A stretch of 64,000 bases of DNA. Source: Acetobacter sp. 46_36. Its GTDB lineage: Bacteria > Pseudomonadota > Alphaproteobacteria > RF32 > CAG-239. Of this stretch, positions 17,622-27,100 are shown one piece after another; the first letter of the stretch is position 1; each line of letters opens with the position of its first letter. The notes beneath the pieces were generated by a model. That model was not told where the DNA came from, did no database searches, and saw only the letters and a list, made by a program, of their open reading frames with translations. The stretch is from the NCBI GenBank assembly GCA_001917135.1, contig MNTT01000008.1, positions 62,001-126,000 on the forward strand. Reading direction: 5' to 3'. Both the position numbers and the translations under genes were made by a program.

Positions 17622-19419
17622 CGACAAGCTGAGGATTTTGCTCAAACGGTCGCTGGTTATGTTCAGCGTCAATATTTTTCTGCTCTTTGTCCTCGTCGGC
17701 CGTCTGTATTATCTGCAGGTTTATCAAGGGGAAAAATACGCGCTTCTGGCCGACAGCAACCGCTTTTCTACCCGTCTGCTGGTTCCGCCGCGCGGCAGCA
17801 TAAATGACCGCAACGGCATAGAACTTGCCACAAATATCCAAAACTTTCAGGCCATGCTGATTGCCGAACAGGTACGCGGCAGCATTGACACCCTGTTGCA
17901 GGAAATTTCGCCGATTCTCTCGCTGTCGCCCGAAGATGTCGCCCGTATCCGCAAAGATATCGCGCGGCACCGCCGCTTTGCCCCGGTCAAAATCAAAGAC
18001 AACCTGAGCTGGGAAGAAGTTGCAGCCCTGATGCTGGACAACCACCGCTGGCCGGGGCTTGTCATCGACCAGGGTCTGGTGCGCAGTTATCCGTTCCGCG
18101 AATATACCGCCCATCCGCTCGGCTATGTCGGTTCCGTTTCCGAAAAAGACCTTAAAAATTCAGATGCTCCCCTGTTGCAGGTTCCCGGTTTCAAAATCGG
18201 CAAATCCGGATTTGAAAAAACGTATGACGAAAGCCTGCGCGGCACCGAAGGTTCCCTGAAATACGAAGTCAACGCCTACGGCCGCATTATGCGCGAAATT
18301 GAAAAAATCGACGGAACCAAAGGCAAAGATTTGGATTTGACTATTGACATCCGCCTCCAGCAGGCCGCTTACGACGCTTTCGGCGACGAAGCGGGCGCCG
18401 CTGTCGTCCTTGACGTACATACCGGCGAAATCCTCGCATTCGTTTCCGCCCCCGGCTTTGACCCCAATCTTTTCGTCGACGGCATCTCCGTCAAAAACTG
18501 GAACAATCTGCTCTATGACGAAAAAACGCCGCTGACCGACAAAGCAATTTCAGGGCAGTATTCCCCCGGTTCGACATTTAAAATCGTCGTAGCCCTTGCC
18601 GCGCTCGAGGCCGGCGTGATTGACGACAAAACCAGCTTTTTCTGCTCCGGCAGAATGAAGCTCGGCAACCATTTGTTCCACTGTTGGAAACACTACGGAC
18701 ACGGACGGCAGACACTCGTCGAAGCTATAAAAAATTCCTGCGATATTTTCTTTTACGAAACGGCGCTAAAACTCGGCATCGAAAAAATCGCCGCCATGAG
18801 CCGGCGCCTCGGCCTTGGCACCGTTTATGACCTGGGGCTGGAAAACCAGAAAGCCGGTGTCATTCCCGACCGCGACTGGAAACGCGCCAAATTCAACGCG
18901 CCGTGGCAGCAGGGAGAAACCGTCATCGCCGGCATCGGCCAGGGCTATGTCCTCGTAACGCCGCTCCAGCTGGCAACTATGCTGGCTCGCGTTGTCAATG
19001 GCGGCTATGCCGTCACCCCGACATTCGTCAAAACGGAAAATACCCCCGCTCCGCAATCGCTGAACCTTAATCCGGCTGACATAGAACTGGTAAAAAAAGG
19101 CATGTTTGAAGTTGTCAACGGCGTCGGCGGAACCGCAACACGCGCCAAAATCAACTTCAACGGCATAAAAATCGGTGGCAAAACCGGAACCACGCAGGTA
19201 CGCCGCATCAGCCTCAAAGAACGAGCCGAAGGCATAAAAAAAGACGAAGACCTGCCCTGGAAATACCGCAACCACGCCTGGTTTATGGCATACGCCCCGC
19301 ATGACAAACCCAAGTATGCGGTTGCCGTCATCGTCGAACACGGCCGTTCGGGCGCAGGCGTTGCCGCCCCCATCGCCTCCAAAATCCTTGAAGAAGCCCT
19401 CAGGCTGGACATCAGATAA
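17608..19419 (+). CDS. mrdA: Penicillin-binding protein 2
   Basis: A 603-residue class B transpeptidase that cross-links peptidoglycan during elongation. It has an N-terminal membrane anchor (about residues 10-35) and the PBP dimerisation domain (RLLVPPRGSINDRNGIELA). The transpeptidase motifs are S322-T-F-K325 (SPGSTFK), S377-C-D379 (NSCDIFF) and K525-T-G-T528 (GGKTGTTQ). GGAGGAG precedes the ATG, and the start overlaps mreD. Length is typical. It pairs with rodA immediately downstream, its glycosyltransferase partner. Confidence 0.97.
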   Translation: MRKSNDKLRILLKRSLVMFSVNIFLLFVLVGRLYYLQVYQGEKYALLADSNRFSTRLLVPPRGSINDRNGIELATNIQNFQAMLIAEQVRGSIDTLLQEISPILSLSPEDVARIRKDIARHRRFAPVKIKDNLSWEEVAALMLDNHRWPGLVIDQGLVRSYPFREYTAHPLGYVGSVSEKDLKNSDAPLLQVPGFKIGKSGFEKTYDESLRGTEGSLKYEVNAYGRIMREIEKIDGTKGKDLDLTIDIRLQQAAYDAFGDEAGAAVVLDVHTGEILAFVSAPGFDPNLFVDGISVKNWNNLLYDEKTPLTDKAISGQYSPGSTFKIVVALAALEAGVIDDKTSFFCSGRMKLGNHLFHCWKHYGHGRQTLVEAIKNSCDIFFYETALKLGIEKIAAMSRRLGLGTVYDLGLENQKAGVIPDRDWKRAKFNAPWQQGETVIAGIGQGYVLVTPLQLATMLARVVNGGYAVTPTFVKTENTPAPQSLNLNPADIELVKKGMFEVVNGVGGTATRAKINFNGIKIGGKTGTTQVRRISLKERAEGIKKDEDLPWKYRNHAWFMAYAPHDKPKYAVAVIVEHGRSGAGVAAPIASKILEEALRLDIR

Positions 19420-19436
19420 CCGCGTCGGAGAAAAAT

Positions 19437-20570
19437 ATGGCAATTATACTCAACCAAAATCAAGAACTAACGCTCAAAGAGCGCTTTTTTAACCTGAATT
19501 TTATTTTCATCCTCATCATTGCCCTTCTGGCTGCCATAGGCTGCATTACCCTTTATTCCGCCGCCGGAGGCAAAATGACACCGTGGGCACTCAATCAGGA
19601 AATCCGCTTCGGCATGGGATTGGGCGTTATGATTGTCGCCGCACTGATTCGTCCCGAATTCTACTATAAAATCGCCACTCCTTTTTATCTGTTCACGCTC
19701 TTTCTGCTTCTTGTCGTTGATGTCGCCGGACATACCGGCATGGGCGCCCAGCGCTGGATAAACCTCGGTTTCTTCAAGCTTCAGCCTTCCGAATTGATGA
19801 AACTGGCCATCGTTTTGCAGCTCGCCCGCTACTTCAGCAATACGCCGTACGAAGAAATCCGCACCCTGCGCGGCATAGTCATTCCGGCCGTTACTGTTGC
19901 CGTCCCCGTCGCATTTATTATGATTCAACCGGATTTGGGCACATCGCTGATGGTCTTGTTCTGTGCCGCCGCCCTGTTTTATCTCGCCGGTGTCCAGTGG
20001 TGGAAATTCGCCGCCGTCATCGCCGCCGTCGCTGCAGCAGCCCCCGTGCTTTGGCATTTTCTGCACGACTACCAGAAGAATAGAATTTTGACGTTCCTGG
20101 ACCCTGAACGCGACCCGCAGGGAGCCGGCTACCATATTATTCAGGCCAAAATTGCCCTCGGCTCCGGCAGCGTCTGGGGCAAAGGTTTTCTTTCCGGCAC
20201 CCAGAGCCACCTGAATTTCCTCCCCGAAAAACATACCGACTTTATCTTTACCACATTCTCGGAAGAATTCGGCATGATGGGCGGCGCCTTTATTCTGTTT
20301 CTCAACCTGATTCTGATTAGCTACGGCTATTGGTTCGCTTTCCGCATCCATAACTCAAACTACTTTGGCAAAATGGTCATTCTTGGTTTAAATACCAACT
20401 ATTTCCTGTATGTTTTCATCAATGTCGCCATGGTTATCGGCCTGCTCCCGGTCGTCGGAATTCCCTTGCCGCTGATTAGCTACGGCGGCACCGTCATCAT
20501 CTCGGTAATGGCAAGCTTCGGCATCATGCTGTCATTTTACGCCAACCGCGACCGCGAATTAAAAAAATAA
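19437..20570 (+). CDS. rodA: Peptidoglycan glycosyltransferase RodA
   Basis: A 377-residue SEDS protein with about ten membrane helices that polymerises lipid II in the elongasome. Conserved SEDS segments are visible: LGFFKLQPSELMKLAIVL, FIMIQPDLGTSLM, the large periplasmic loop with FLPEKHTDFIFTTFSEEFG, and PVVGIPLPLISYGGT near the end. GGAGAA precedes the ATG, 17 nt after mrdA. It closes the elongasome run. Confidence 0.97.
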   Translation: MAIILNQNQELTLKERFFNLNFIFILIIALLAAIGCITLYSAAGGKMTPWALNQEIRFGMGLGVMIVAALIRPEFYYKIATPFYLFTLFLLLVVDVAGHTGMGAQRWINLGFFKLQPSELMKLAIVLQLARYFSNTPYEEIRTLRGIVIPAVTVAVPVAFIMIQPDLGTSLMVLFCAAALFYLAGVQWWKFAAVIAAVAAAAPVLWHFLHDYQKNRILTFLDPERDPQGAGYHIIQAKIALGSGSVWGKGFLSGTQSHLNFLPEKHTDFIFTTFSEEFGMMGGAFILFLNLILISYGYWFAFRIHNSNYFGKMVILGLNTNYFLYVFINVAMVIGLLPVVGIPLPLISYGGTVIISVMASFGIMLSFYANRDRELKK

Positions 20571-20594
20571 CCCTCTGCACCAGCCGCTAACCTC

Positions 20595-20622
20595 TTGAAA
20601 CCGGACATTTTCGGCATATATG
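20595..20622 (+). promoter_or_regulatory. Possible promoter of the 20661 lipoprotein gene
   Basis: TTGAAA (20595-20600), a 16-bp spacer and TATATG (20617-20622), ending 38 nt before the ATG at 20661. The -10 box is imperfect. Confidence 0.4.
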
Positions 20623-20660
20623 TGCTTGCATCTTAAAACTCAACAAAAGGAGAATATGCC

Positions 20661-21092
20661 ATGCAAACCATAAAAACGCCCCGGCCATGGAAAAAACTCA
20701 TCAGCCTGTTTGCTGTTGCGGCAACGCTTGCAGGGTGCGCCAGTTCGCAAAAATACAACGCCCGCCTCAACGGCGAACTGGGAAAGACCTCACAACAGCT
20801 GATAAGCGCTTTCGGACAACCGTCAAAAGTACGCAAATTGGCCAACGGCGATGAAATAATCTCCTATGTCAGTATCAACTATCAGGTTATCCCCGACCCC
20901 AATTATTACTTCAATACCGGATTTATGACCGAAAACGAATTGTTTGACCCGTTTACATACGGTGATGACGAAATCCCCGTCGGAGATTTTATGGGAGAAA
21001 CAATTACCGATTTTTGCAAAACCGATTTCTATCTGACAAACAACGTCGTAACGTCATGGCAATGGCGGGGAAATGCCTGTGACGCGTTGTAA
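20661..21092 (+). CDS. Small outer-membrane-type lipoprotein, BamE/SmpA-like region
   Basis: A 143-residue lipoprotein. The signal peptide ends in the lipobox L-A-G-C (FAVAATLAGCASS), with the residue after Cys being Ala, which favours the outer membrane. The region after it (GKTSQQLISAFGQPSKVRKLANGDEIISY) resembles the short alpha-beta unit of BamE/SmpA-type proteins, where a helix is followed by FGxP and a strand pair. The rest has two cysteines (C at ITDFCKTDF and near the C-terminus) that could form a disulfide. AAGGAGA lies upstream of the ATG. It is convergent with the next gene. Function is inferred only from the fold pattern. Confidence 0.7.
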   Translation: MQTIKTPRPWKKLISLFAVAATLAGCASSQKYNARLNGELGKTSQQLISAFGQPSKVRKLANGDEIISYVSINYQVIPDPNYYFNTGFMTENELFDPFTYGDDEIPVGDFMGETITDFCKTDFYLTNNVVTSWQWRGNACDAL

Positions 21093-21124
21093 CGGCGCCT
21101 TTCCCCAACTCTCCGCTGCAAATA

Positions 21125-22141
21125 TCAGGAACGCTGGCTTTCCCTTTCCGCCCGCCGCAAAGCTATAAGCCGTACTAAATCATCATCACTGTGAAATGCC
21201 GCAGTCTCTTTTGCCGATGCACGGCTAAACGTCTGATTCTGATGTTGGTATTTCTCACAAAGGATACGCTCTGTTTTCCGGCATTGTTCAAAATGGTTCT
21301 TCAAGCTCTGCGCCAAACTGTCGCGCCCGACGTTTTCCTGCCGGATGTCTACCGTTTCAAACTTTTTCTCCTGCACGGGGGAAATGTTAATTCCCTGTTT
21401 TTTCAATAATTCCCCGAACTGTTTCATCGTTTCCGGAGACAAATGACGGAGAGCCGCCTGCTGCGGCTGTTGACGCAGATAATCCGCCATGCGCTTTTGC
21501 ACATTTTTATCCGCCAGTTTTGCCGTCATCCGCCGCAATTCGTTTTCCATACCCGAAAGTTTCATTCCCGCCGCAGCTTTTTCCGTTTCCGTACCGCTGC
21601 GCAGCATCCTGCGGCGTTCCCTGTCAATACATTTGGCCAAATGCAGAATATATTTCTCCGTCTGGCTGTTTTTCCAATCTGCCTCGATAGCTTTCCGGTC
21701 GCTTTCGCGCAGCTCGCGCCACTTCGCTGCCTGTTCGGCGTTAAGCGGCCTGCCGCCGGCTTCTTTAAGCAGGAGCATACGCTGTTCCCGGTTCGCCGCC
21801 ATAATAGCCGCCGTTTCCGCCGCATATCCGAGAGCCAGCAGGGTAACTGTATAATCCATAAGTTCCCGCGTTTCCTTCTCTTCCTGATTCAGCTTCTGTT
21901 CCTCTTCTTCCACAAAGCCGCGAACGTTTTCGTTGCCGTTTAAGACTTCCGTCGGAATAATGTCGCGATACCGGCTTTTAATCCATTCCGGAATATCCCG
22001 CCATATTTTATAATGGTTCTCGTGGCGCGAAAGAATGGTGGTTACGACATCGTCAGGCGCATTTTCAGCTGTTGCCCGCCGATAATCGTCAGGATAATTC
22101 GCATATAAAAATCTTTTAAAATCATTCGAACAATCTGCCAT
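21125..22141 (-). CDS. Hypothetical helical cytoplasmic protein
   Basis: A 338-residue protein starting at the ATG at 22141 (AGAGG upstream); an earlier in-frame start at 22171 lacks support. It is highly charged and alpha-helical, with Glu/Lys/Arg-rich stretches (EEEEQKLNQEEKETREL and KAIEADWKNSQTEKYI) and one mildly hydrophobic helix (TVTLLALGYAAETAAIMAA). Coiled coil is likely. The C-terminus is Arg-rich (LIALRRAERESQRS). No family recognised. The neighbouring genes are a lipoprotein and a small membrane protein, giving no firm hint of function. Confidence 0.72.
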   Translation of the reverse strand: MADCSNDFKRFLYANYPDDYRRATAENAPDDVVTTILSRHENHYKIWRDIPEWIKSRYRDIIPTEVLNGNENVRGFVEEEEQKLNQEEKETRELMDYTVTLLALGYAAETAAIMAANREQRMLLLKEAGGRPLNAEQAAKWRELRESDRKAIEADWKNSQTEKYILHLAKCIDRERRRMLRSGTETEKAAAGMKLSGMENELRRMTAKLADKNVQKRMADYLRQQPQQAALRHLSPETMKQFGELLKKQGINISPVQEKKFETVDIRQENVGRDSLAQSLKNHFEQCRKTERILCEKYQHQNQTFSRASAKETAAFHSDDDLVRLIALRRAERESQRS

Positions 22142-22285
22142 GACACGCCTCTTTCCAGCCGGTTTGCGCATTTCATAATAAATTATTATAACACAGATTT
22201 TCTTTTACCGCAATAAAAAAATCCCTGCTCCGTTTTATGCCTCCCCAAGCCTTCTGCAACTTTCCCCGCAACCGCAAAACGCCGT

Positions 22286-22318
22286 AAAAAAATCCCCGCC
22301 GGCAACGCCGCACGGGGA
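22286..22318 (-). terminator. Intrinsic terminator of the gene at 22404
   Basis: On the minus strand CCCCG, an inner CGGC-GTT-GCCG hairpin and CGGGG are followed by a T run (A7 on the plus strand, 22286-22292). Confidence 0.75.
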
Positions 22319-22403
22319 AACAGTCTTCAAACAACGCTTTGCCCGAAACACGCCTTGCCCGGAACACTCTTTGCCGATATACGGCAGCATTCCCCGGACA
22401 AAA

Positions 22404-22778
22404 CTATGTCGTTTCATTCAGCCGCTCGTCTGCATCGCGCCGGCAGTACTTGTTCATATAAAGGACAAACCGGAAAACCAGCGCCACGCCGGATAGCAGA
22501 ACGCCAAAACACAAATACCCTCCGGCTTTTTCCATACCGAAAGCAAACATCAGCAGCCCAAGTGCCAGAAAAAACAGCATCAGATACAAAAGCTTGGCAT
22601 CAAACGAGCTCCGCAAAATGAAACTCAGAACCAGAGCCTCTGCCATTCCGACACTGGCACCAAACAGGCAAACCAAGGCAGCAACATGCCCAACCCAGAA
22701 AGATACGGCGCACAACACTCCGCAAAGCGCAACAAGAACATACAGGTATTGCGCCTTTCGCACATTTGAATTTTTCAT
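22404..22778 (-). CDS. Small four-helix membrane protein
   Basis: A 124-residue protein with four predicted membrane helices (about residues 11-30, 34-52, 61-80 and 86-106) and a basic, then acidic, cytoplasmic C-terminus. It has no recognisable family motif. The ribosome binding site before the ATG is weak because the leader is A/T-rich. It is monocistronic with a strong terminator. The 290-bp spacer upstream (22779-23068) contains no other gene; it holds two similar stretches (GGTTTTCCTGCAATRAAGATTT near 22977 and 23043). Confidence 0.65.
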   Translation of the reverse strand: MKNSNVRKAQYLYVLVALCGVLCAVSFWVGHVAALVCLFGASVGMAEALVLSFILRSSFDAKLLYLMLFFLALGLLMFAFGMEKAGGYLCFGVLLSGVALVFRFVLYMNKYCRRDADERLNETT

Positions 22779-23068
22779 AAATTAATAATATTAAAAACAA
22801 CACTATATCTAAATAACTTAAAAACTGTCCAAACTTATCAAAAAGTATTTTGAAATTCAAGCCTAAAATAAAAAATTATTTTTTCTCAGGCTGATGCTCT
22901 GCTGCCGGTTTCAACCAAAAAATTCCCCGCCTCAAACCGGTTTTCAGCCGCCGCAGCCTGCTCTGTCTCCGCCTCCGGTTTTCCTGCAATAAAGATTTCC
23001 AGCTATTTTGCACTTCGGCATAACCGTAAGTAACGCCTTTCCGGTTTTCCTGCAATGAAGATTTTCAA

Positions 23069-24034
23069 TTATTTCGTACCGTAAAGAAACCATCTGAGCT
23101 TTGCTTTTGCCAAGGACATAGCCGCTCTGGTCGGCGCACTGGCGCTTAACTCGTTAAGCATCATAAAATCGTGAATAGTTCCGTTAAACCTGGCCGAAAA
23201 AGTTTTTACGCCCGCACTGTCAAGCTTGCGCGCATAAGCCTCTCCTTCATCGCGCAAAACGTCATTCTCGCCGGTAATGACCAACGCCGGAGGCAAATCG
23301 CGCAATTCGTCAACCGTTGCCATTAACGGAGACGCTTCTTTGCTTTTACGTTTCTCCTTATCCGGCAGATATTGTTCCCAAAACCACTCCATTGCCTGTT
23401 TTGTCAGCCACGGCCCATCGGCAAACTGCCGATAGGTTTCCGTATCAAAATCCGCGTTGGTTACCGGATAAAGCAGCAGCTGGAAATCTATCGTCGGCGT
23501 AAATCCGTTTTCCTTTGCCATCAGCGTCATAACCGCAGCCATATTCCCGCCGACACTGTCTCCGGCTACCGCCAGATGCGAAGTGTCCAGGCCGTATTTA
23601 TCGCCATGTGATGCAATATATTCCAACGCTTTGAATAAATCTTCCACGACTTCGGGAAACTGCCCTTCCGGTGCCGGCGTATAAATCGGAAAGACAACCG
23701 CCGCCGGAATATCTGCCGCCAGCTCTGCCACCAGCCGGCGATGGGTTATATTATCGCCCATAACCCAGCCGCCTCCGTGAATATAGTAAATAACGCCGAG
23801 TTCTCCGGTAACACCCTTGGGTTTTGTAATTTCCAACCGCATCATACGTCCGCCGCCGACCTCAATTTCTGCCTCTTTGCGCTCAACATCGGGTTCCTCG
23901 GTTTTCGCCTCCTGCACGCCGCGCAAAACCCCGCGCGCCTCTTCCGGCGTCAATTCATATAGTGGCTTGCCGCCGGCTTCGTTTATCTTTTCAACAAAAT
24001 CCCGTACCTGATTAAATAAATTTACTTTTGCCAT
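23069..24034 (-). CDS. Alpha/beta hydrolase, HSL-type esterase/lipase
   Basis: A 321-residue alpha/beta hydrolase of the hormone-sensitive-lipase group. The oxyanion motif HGGG is at residues 86-89 (YYIHGGGWV). The nucleophile S160 sits in AGDSVGGN, with likely D258 in ITGENDVLRDEG and H288 in FNGTIHDF completing the triad. An N-terminal cap of about 60 residues precedes the core. No signal peptide, so it should be cytoplasmic. GAGGAGG precedes the ATG. Substrate is unknown; short-chain acyl esters are typical of the family. Confidence 0.9.
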   Translation of the reverse strand: MAKVNLFNQVRDFVEKINEAGGKPLYELTPEEARGVLRGVQEAKTEEPDVERKEAEIEVGGGRMMRLEITKPKGVTGELGVIYYIHGGGWVMGDNITHRRLVAELAADIPAAVVFPIYTPAPEGQFPEVVEDLFKALEYIASHGDKYGLDTSHLAVAGDSVGGNMAAVMTLMAKENGFTPTIDFQLLLYPVTNADFDTETYRQFADGPWLTKQAMEWFWEQYLPDKEKRKSKEASPLMATVDELRDLPPALVITGENDVLRDEGEAYARKLDSAGVKTFSARFNGTIHDFMMLNELSASAPTRAAMSLAKAKLRWFLYGTK

Positions 24035-24233
24035 ATCCTTTTCCTCCTCTGCCGAAAAAATAGGACATAAATTTTCGTTTTCAAGTCACGGAAACTTCGT
24101 TTTCAACCCTAAATGAAAATATAAAACCGGCAGCCGATACAAAACCGGCTATAAATGCCATACCGGCATAATATAAAATGCCACAGCTGCATAGCATAAA
24201 TATGAAACCCGATGCAGGCGCAAATGCAAGAAA

Positions 24234-24310
24234 TGGTGTCAGCGGCGGGACTCGAACCCACTACCCACAGTTTAGGAAACTGTTGCTCTATCCTGATGAG
24301 CTACGCCGAC
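24234..24310 (-). tRNA. tRNA-Arg (anticodon CCU)
   Basis: A 77-nt cloverleaf on the minus strand with CCA encoded. The acceptor stem pairs GTCGGCG with CGCTGAC, the D arm is GCTC/GAGC, and the anticodon stem is ACAGT/ACTGT around the loop TTCCTAA, giving anticodon CCU (codon AGG). The T arm is GTGGG-TTCGAGT-CCCGC. It stands alone and is divergent from the disrupted gene at 24530. Confidence 0.96.
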
Positions 24311-24322
24311 ACACTGATATAA

Positions 24323-24351
24323 TGTATAAAACCCGGCAAAATATTTTGCAA
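24323..24351 (-). promoter_or_regulatory. Promoter of tRNA-Arg
   Basis: On the minus strand TTGCAA (24346-24351), a 17-bp spacer and TATACA (24323-24328), ending 12 nt before the tRNA 5' end. The same box pair precedes glgB. Confidence 0.6.
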
Positions 24352-24470
24352 GCAAAATTTTTCCTGCCAGCCCTGTTTTCAGCTCGGCAACCCCGCCTGC
24401 ACCCCCGCTCGGCAAGCACGCCGGCAACAAGACGCGGGCTGAAACGCCATGAGATTTTTCCGGTTTATGC

Positions 24471-24499
24471 TTGCCAACCCGCAAATTTTAAGCTATTAT
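24471..24499 (+). promoter_or_regulatory. Promoter of the disrupted gene at 24530
   Basis: TTGCCA (24471-24476), a 17-bp spacer and TATTAT (24494-24499), ending 30 nt before the ATG at 24530. Confidence 0.55.
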
Positions 24500-24529
24500 T
24501 AAAGTAATGAAGATTATTTTGTATGCGAA

Positions 24530-25144
24530 ATGACTATGGTTGATCAAAACGATATTGCTGCCGATAAATACCTCAAAACTGACGCCATCACTTTTGAAGA
24601 ACTTCCGTATATACAAAAATATCAAAATCTACTCCGGCTTCCCGACAAAGAAACTTCCCTGAAGCTCTTCACCAAACAGGAACCGGAACCGCAGCAGATT
24701 GTCATCCTGAAAACCCGGCATGCCGAAAACGCCGGCAAAATAGAAAAAGGCCTTCAGCGTTTGAAATCGCTGGAAGGAGCCATTGCCGCCAAACAATTCC
24801 AAGCCGAACAGGATACTGCATGGCTGGATCGTGCCAATATGTTCAAAACCCGCCTGCTTGCCATTCTTCCGCCTGTTTTTCGCAAAGAAGGGGAAATCTT
24901 TCTCAACCGCTTCATTATGGAAAATCTGAACGAAGATTATAAGGAGATTTCCATTCCGGGAGCTTCCCGCCGACCTGTTCCCGGCGCTAATTATATGCCG
25001 GGAGCGCATCCTCAGAAACAAGGTTTTCCCCTCAAAGTCAAGACTTTGTTTTACCAGCAGCAACTGCAAAAATTCCGCGATGAATTTAACCAGACAAACA
25101 ATTGTTACTTAAAAATATGCAACAAAACTTCCATAAAACCGTAA
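24530..25144 (+). CDS. 5' fragment of a probably disrupted hypothetical gene
   Basis: A 204-residue reading frame with a promoter 30 nt upstream but only a weak ribosome binding site. It is soluble and helical, with a charged middle (LKTRHAENAGKIEKGLQRLKSLEG). No family recognised. It ends with a short basic tail (KICNKTSIKP) that looks out of frame. In the next frame, from the A5 run at 25111 onward, the sequence continues as NMQQNFHKTVRHKRPLAY up to a TAG at 25192, and right after that TAG the second long frame begins. One lost base plus one nonsense codon would join the two parts, so I read this as the 5' part of a single decayed gene. Confidence 0.55.
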   Translation: MTMVDQNDIAADKYLKTDAITFEELPYIQKYQNLLRLPDKETSLKLFTKQEPEPQQIVILKTRHAENAGKIEKGLQRLKSLEGAIAAKQFQAEQDTAWLDRANMFKTRLLAILPPVFRKEGEIFLNRFIMENLNEDYKEISIPGASRRPVPGANYMPGAHPQKQGFPLKVKTLFYQQQLQKFRDEFNQTNNCYLKICNKTSIKP

Positions 25145-25194
25145 GGCACAAAAGGCCGCTTGCATACGACAGTCAAATCATGGATAATATTTAG

Positions 25195-26862
25195 AGGGCA
25201 GAAAAAGGGCATATCAATGCCGAATTGCAGAGGCTGACGGCTGAAAATGAAACCATAAGCCAAAATATGAACCGGCTGCTTGCCGCCATAGCTCTCAAAC
25301 GGGAAAAATTTGCCGAAATTTATAGCAAGAGGCTGTTTCGCACGGACTTTTGCGATTCCGGCGTTGCTGCCGCACTGGAAAGCGGCCTGCTGGGTGGCAC
25401 TGAAACGGAAAAACAATATCTGGCAACCCTGCTGAACACCGTTTGCGAACATTCTCCCGTTGGCCGCAGCATTATCCGCGAATGCCTGCAAAACGGCATC
25501 TTCTACCGCCTGCAAAACTGCTCGGACAGCCCAAATGCACACGTTCACACCCCCCGAACGGTTATTCTCACCGCCGGAGATATGTCCTCAATCGCCAAAC
25601 AGCTTCCGGAAGTAGTCCGACAATCCAGATACGCCATGCAAAAAATAACCGCAGCACCAAACGGTTCCCCTTCTTTTACCAACCTCTATTTGAACGGCTG
25701 CCTGTCCGAACGGGATGCACTCGCCGTTACCTGCGCTTTCGCCTATGATGTCAAAGACGTTTTTCCCGAAATTTATGAAACCGGACTGTGCCGCGCTCCG
25801 GCCATGTTGCGGGCATATGCTCAGGCTTATGCCGCCGCGGCCGCTGCTCCTGCAAATGCCCGTTCCCTTTCTCAGGACAGCTCCGCCGCCGTAAATTGCG
25901 TCATTGCAGGCGCAAACAGCGCCGCCCTCGCCTGGGACGATGATTTCGGCGAATTTTACAAAAAAAGATACTGCAGCAAAACAGAATATTATTTTCCGTT
26001 GTTCTCTGCTGAAAGTCCGCAAGCGGAAACGCCTGAAAACATTATGCGGCAAAACAATATTACGATTTTCGGCCGTCCCTATTTGAATCTCCAAGAGGCC
26101 GTCAACCGCTCGCTTACTGTATCCGATGAAGTTTTCGTCCGTTTGCAGGCAATTAACCGCATGCGCGAAAACAATAACCGCCGGCCCGACGACGGCATAA
26201 ACTTTTTCACCCGCCGCAAATATACGCCTTCCGGCCAAAAAGGCCGCTGCGGGCTGCCTGTTTTTAATATAACGCAAATTCCCGGCAGTAAAGCCTTCAA
26301 AATAAAAAACTCCCGTTCCGCTTCTCAGGCGAATAACCGGGAGACAGGCGCCCCCCAAACTGATATTGCCGCAGGCTGCAGCATTCAGCCTCCCGCATTG
26401 CAGCCGGTTTCCCTCAATCAGATTTTCCCTGCCCAACTGTCGGAATTTCCATCCTTTAATGAAATTTCCGTATTGGCCGCACAGCAACAAATAACCTTTT
26501 TGGAAACGAAAGGCATTACCCGCAACAGCCTGCCCGTTCCCGCTCTGTTTAACGGCGTAACCCGTTGCATTCTTGTCAATAAAAGCTTTTCGGAAGGAGA
26601 ACGCCTGTTTGCTGCCGCCGATATCGTTTTGACACTCGCAGACAGTCCCCGTACCGCCGGATTACAACACCTCGCCGCCGAAATATCTTCCTTTTATCCT
26701 ATCATGCGCGCCCGGGCTGCCGCCGATTGTCCGAACCGCGCCAATACACCGGCTACCAAGTCGTCAGAAGCTTCCGACAACAAAAATTCCCCGCTGTCCC
26801 AAACCGATTTTTGCGCTGCGTTATCCGCCTGTTTTGAGGATGCCGTCGCCAAATACAAATAA
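25195..26862 (+). CDS. 3' fragment of a probably disrupted hypothetical gene
   Basis: An open frame of about 555 codons from just after the TAG at 25192 to 26862. It has no convincing start: the first candidates are a TTG at 25225 and an ATG at 25267, neither with a ribosome binding site. It opens with a coiled-coil-like stretch (ELQRLTAENETISQNMNRL). Ala-rich and mixed alpha-beta regions follow, then a low-complexity linker (about residues 345-385) and a helical C-terminus. No family or catalytic motif recognised. It could be expressed as a separate protein, but the missing start and the matching frame of the preceding 25 codons point to a pseudogene. Confidence 0.5.
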   Translation, partial: RAEKGHINAELQRLTAENETISQNMNRLLAAIALKREKFAEIYSKRLFRTDFCDSGVAAALESGLLGGTETEKQYLATLLNTVCEHSPVGRSIIRECLQNGIFYRLQNCSDSPNAHVHTPRTVILTAGDMSSIAKQLPEVVRQSRYAMQKITAAPNGSPSFTNLYLNGCLSERDALAVTCAFAYDVKDVFPEIYETGLCRAPAMLRAYAQAYAAAAAAPANARSLSQDSSAAVNCVIAGANSAALAWDDDFGEFYKKRYCSKTEYYFPLFSAESPQAETPENIMRQNNITIFGRPYLNLQEAVNRSLTVSDEVFVRLQAINRMRENNNRRPDDGINFFTRRKYTPSGQKGRCGLPVFNITQIPGSKAFKIKNSRSASQANNRETGAPQTDIAAGCSIQPPALQPVSLNQIFPAQLSEFPSFNEISVLAAQQQITFLETKGITRNSLPVPALFNGVTRCILVNKSFSEGERLFAAADIVLTLADSPRTAGLQHLAAEISSFYPIMRARAAADCPNRANTPATKSSEASDNKNSPLSQTDFCAALSACFEDAVAKYK

Positions 26863-26905
26863 TTGCCGCTTTTTCTCTGGAAAAGCCCCGCCGTTCCGTC
26901 ATAAC

Positions 26906-27100
26906 CTCCGGCAGCCAATTTAATCCCTGATAAAACTCGGACTGACCAAACTGAAAAATCCGCCGCAATCTCCGGCGGCTAACTCAATCCCTGATAAGCC
27001 CCAGACTAACAAAGCTGAAAAATCCGCTACAGTCTTCAGCGGCTGATTCAATCACCTGCGTCTGGTTCAACCCTCCGACAGCTAATTCAAAGCTGCCCCG
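26906..27100. repeat. 64-bp tandem repeat copying the yejF 3' end
   Basis: Units start at 26906, 26970 and 27034 (exact 64-bp period). A shorter fourth unit near 27073 includes the yejF stop codon: CAGCTAATTCAA at the gene end matches CAGCCAATTTAA, CGGCTAACTCAA and CGGCTGATTCAA in the array. The 220-bp spacer holds nothing else I can see. Confidence 0.7.

Noticed and set aside
25105..25195. Programmed -1 frameshifting at CTTAAAAA to join the two frames
   Set aside because: The shifted frame meets an in-frame TAG at 25192 before the second frame, and the heptamer does not fit the usual slippery pattern.
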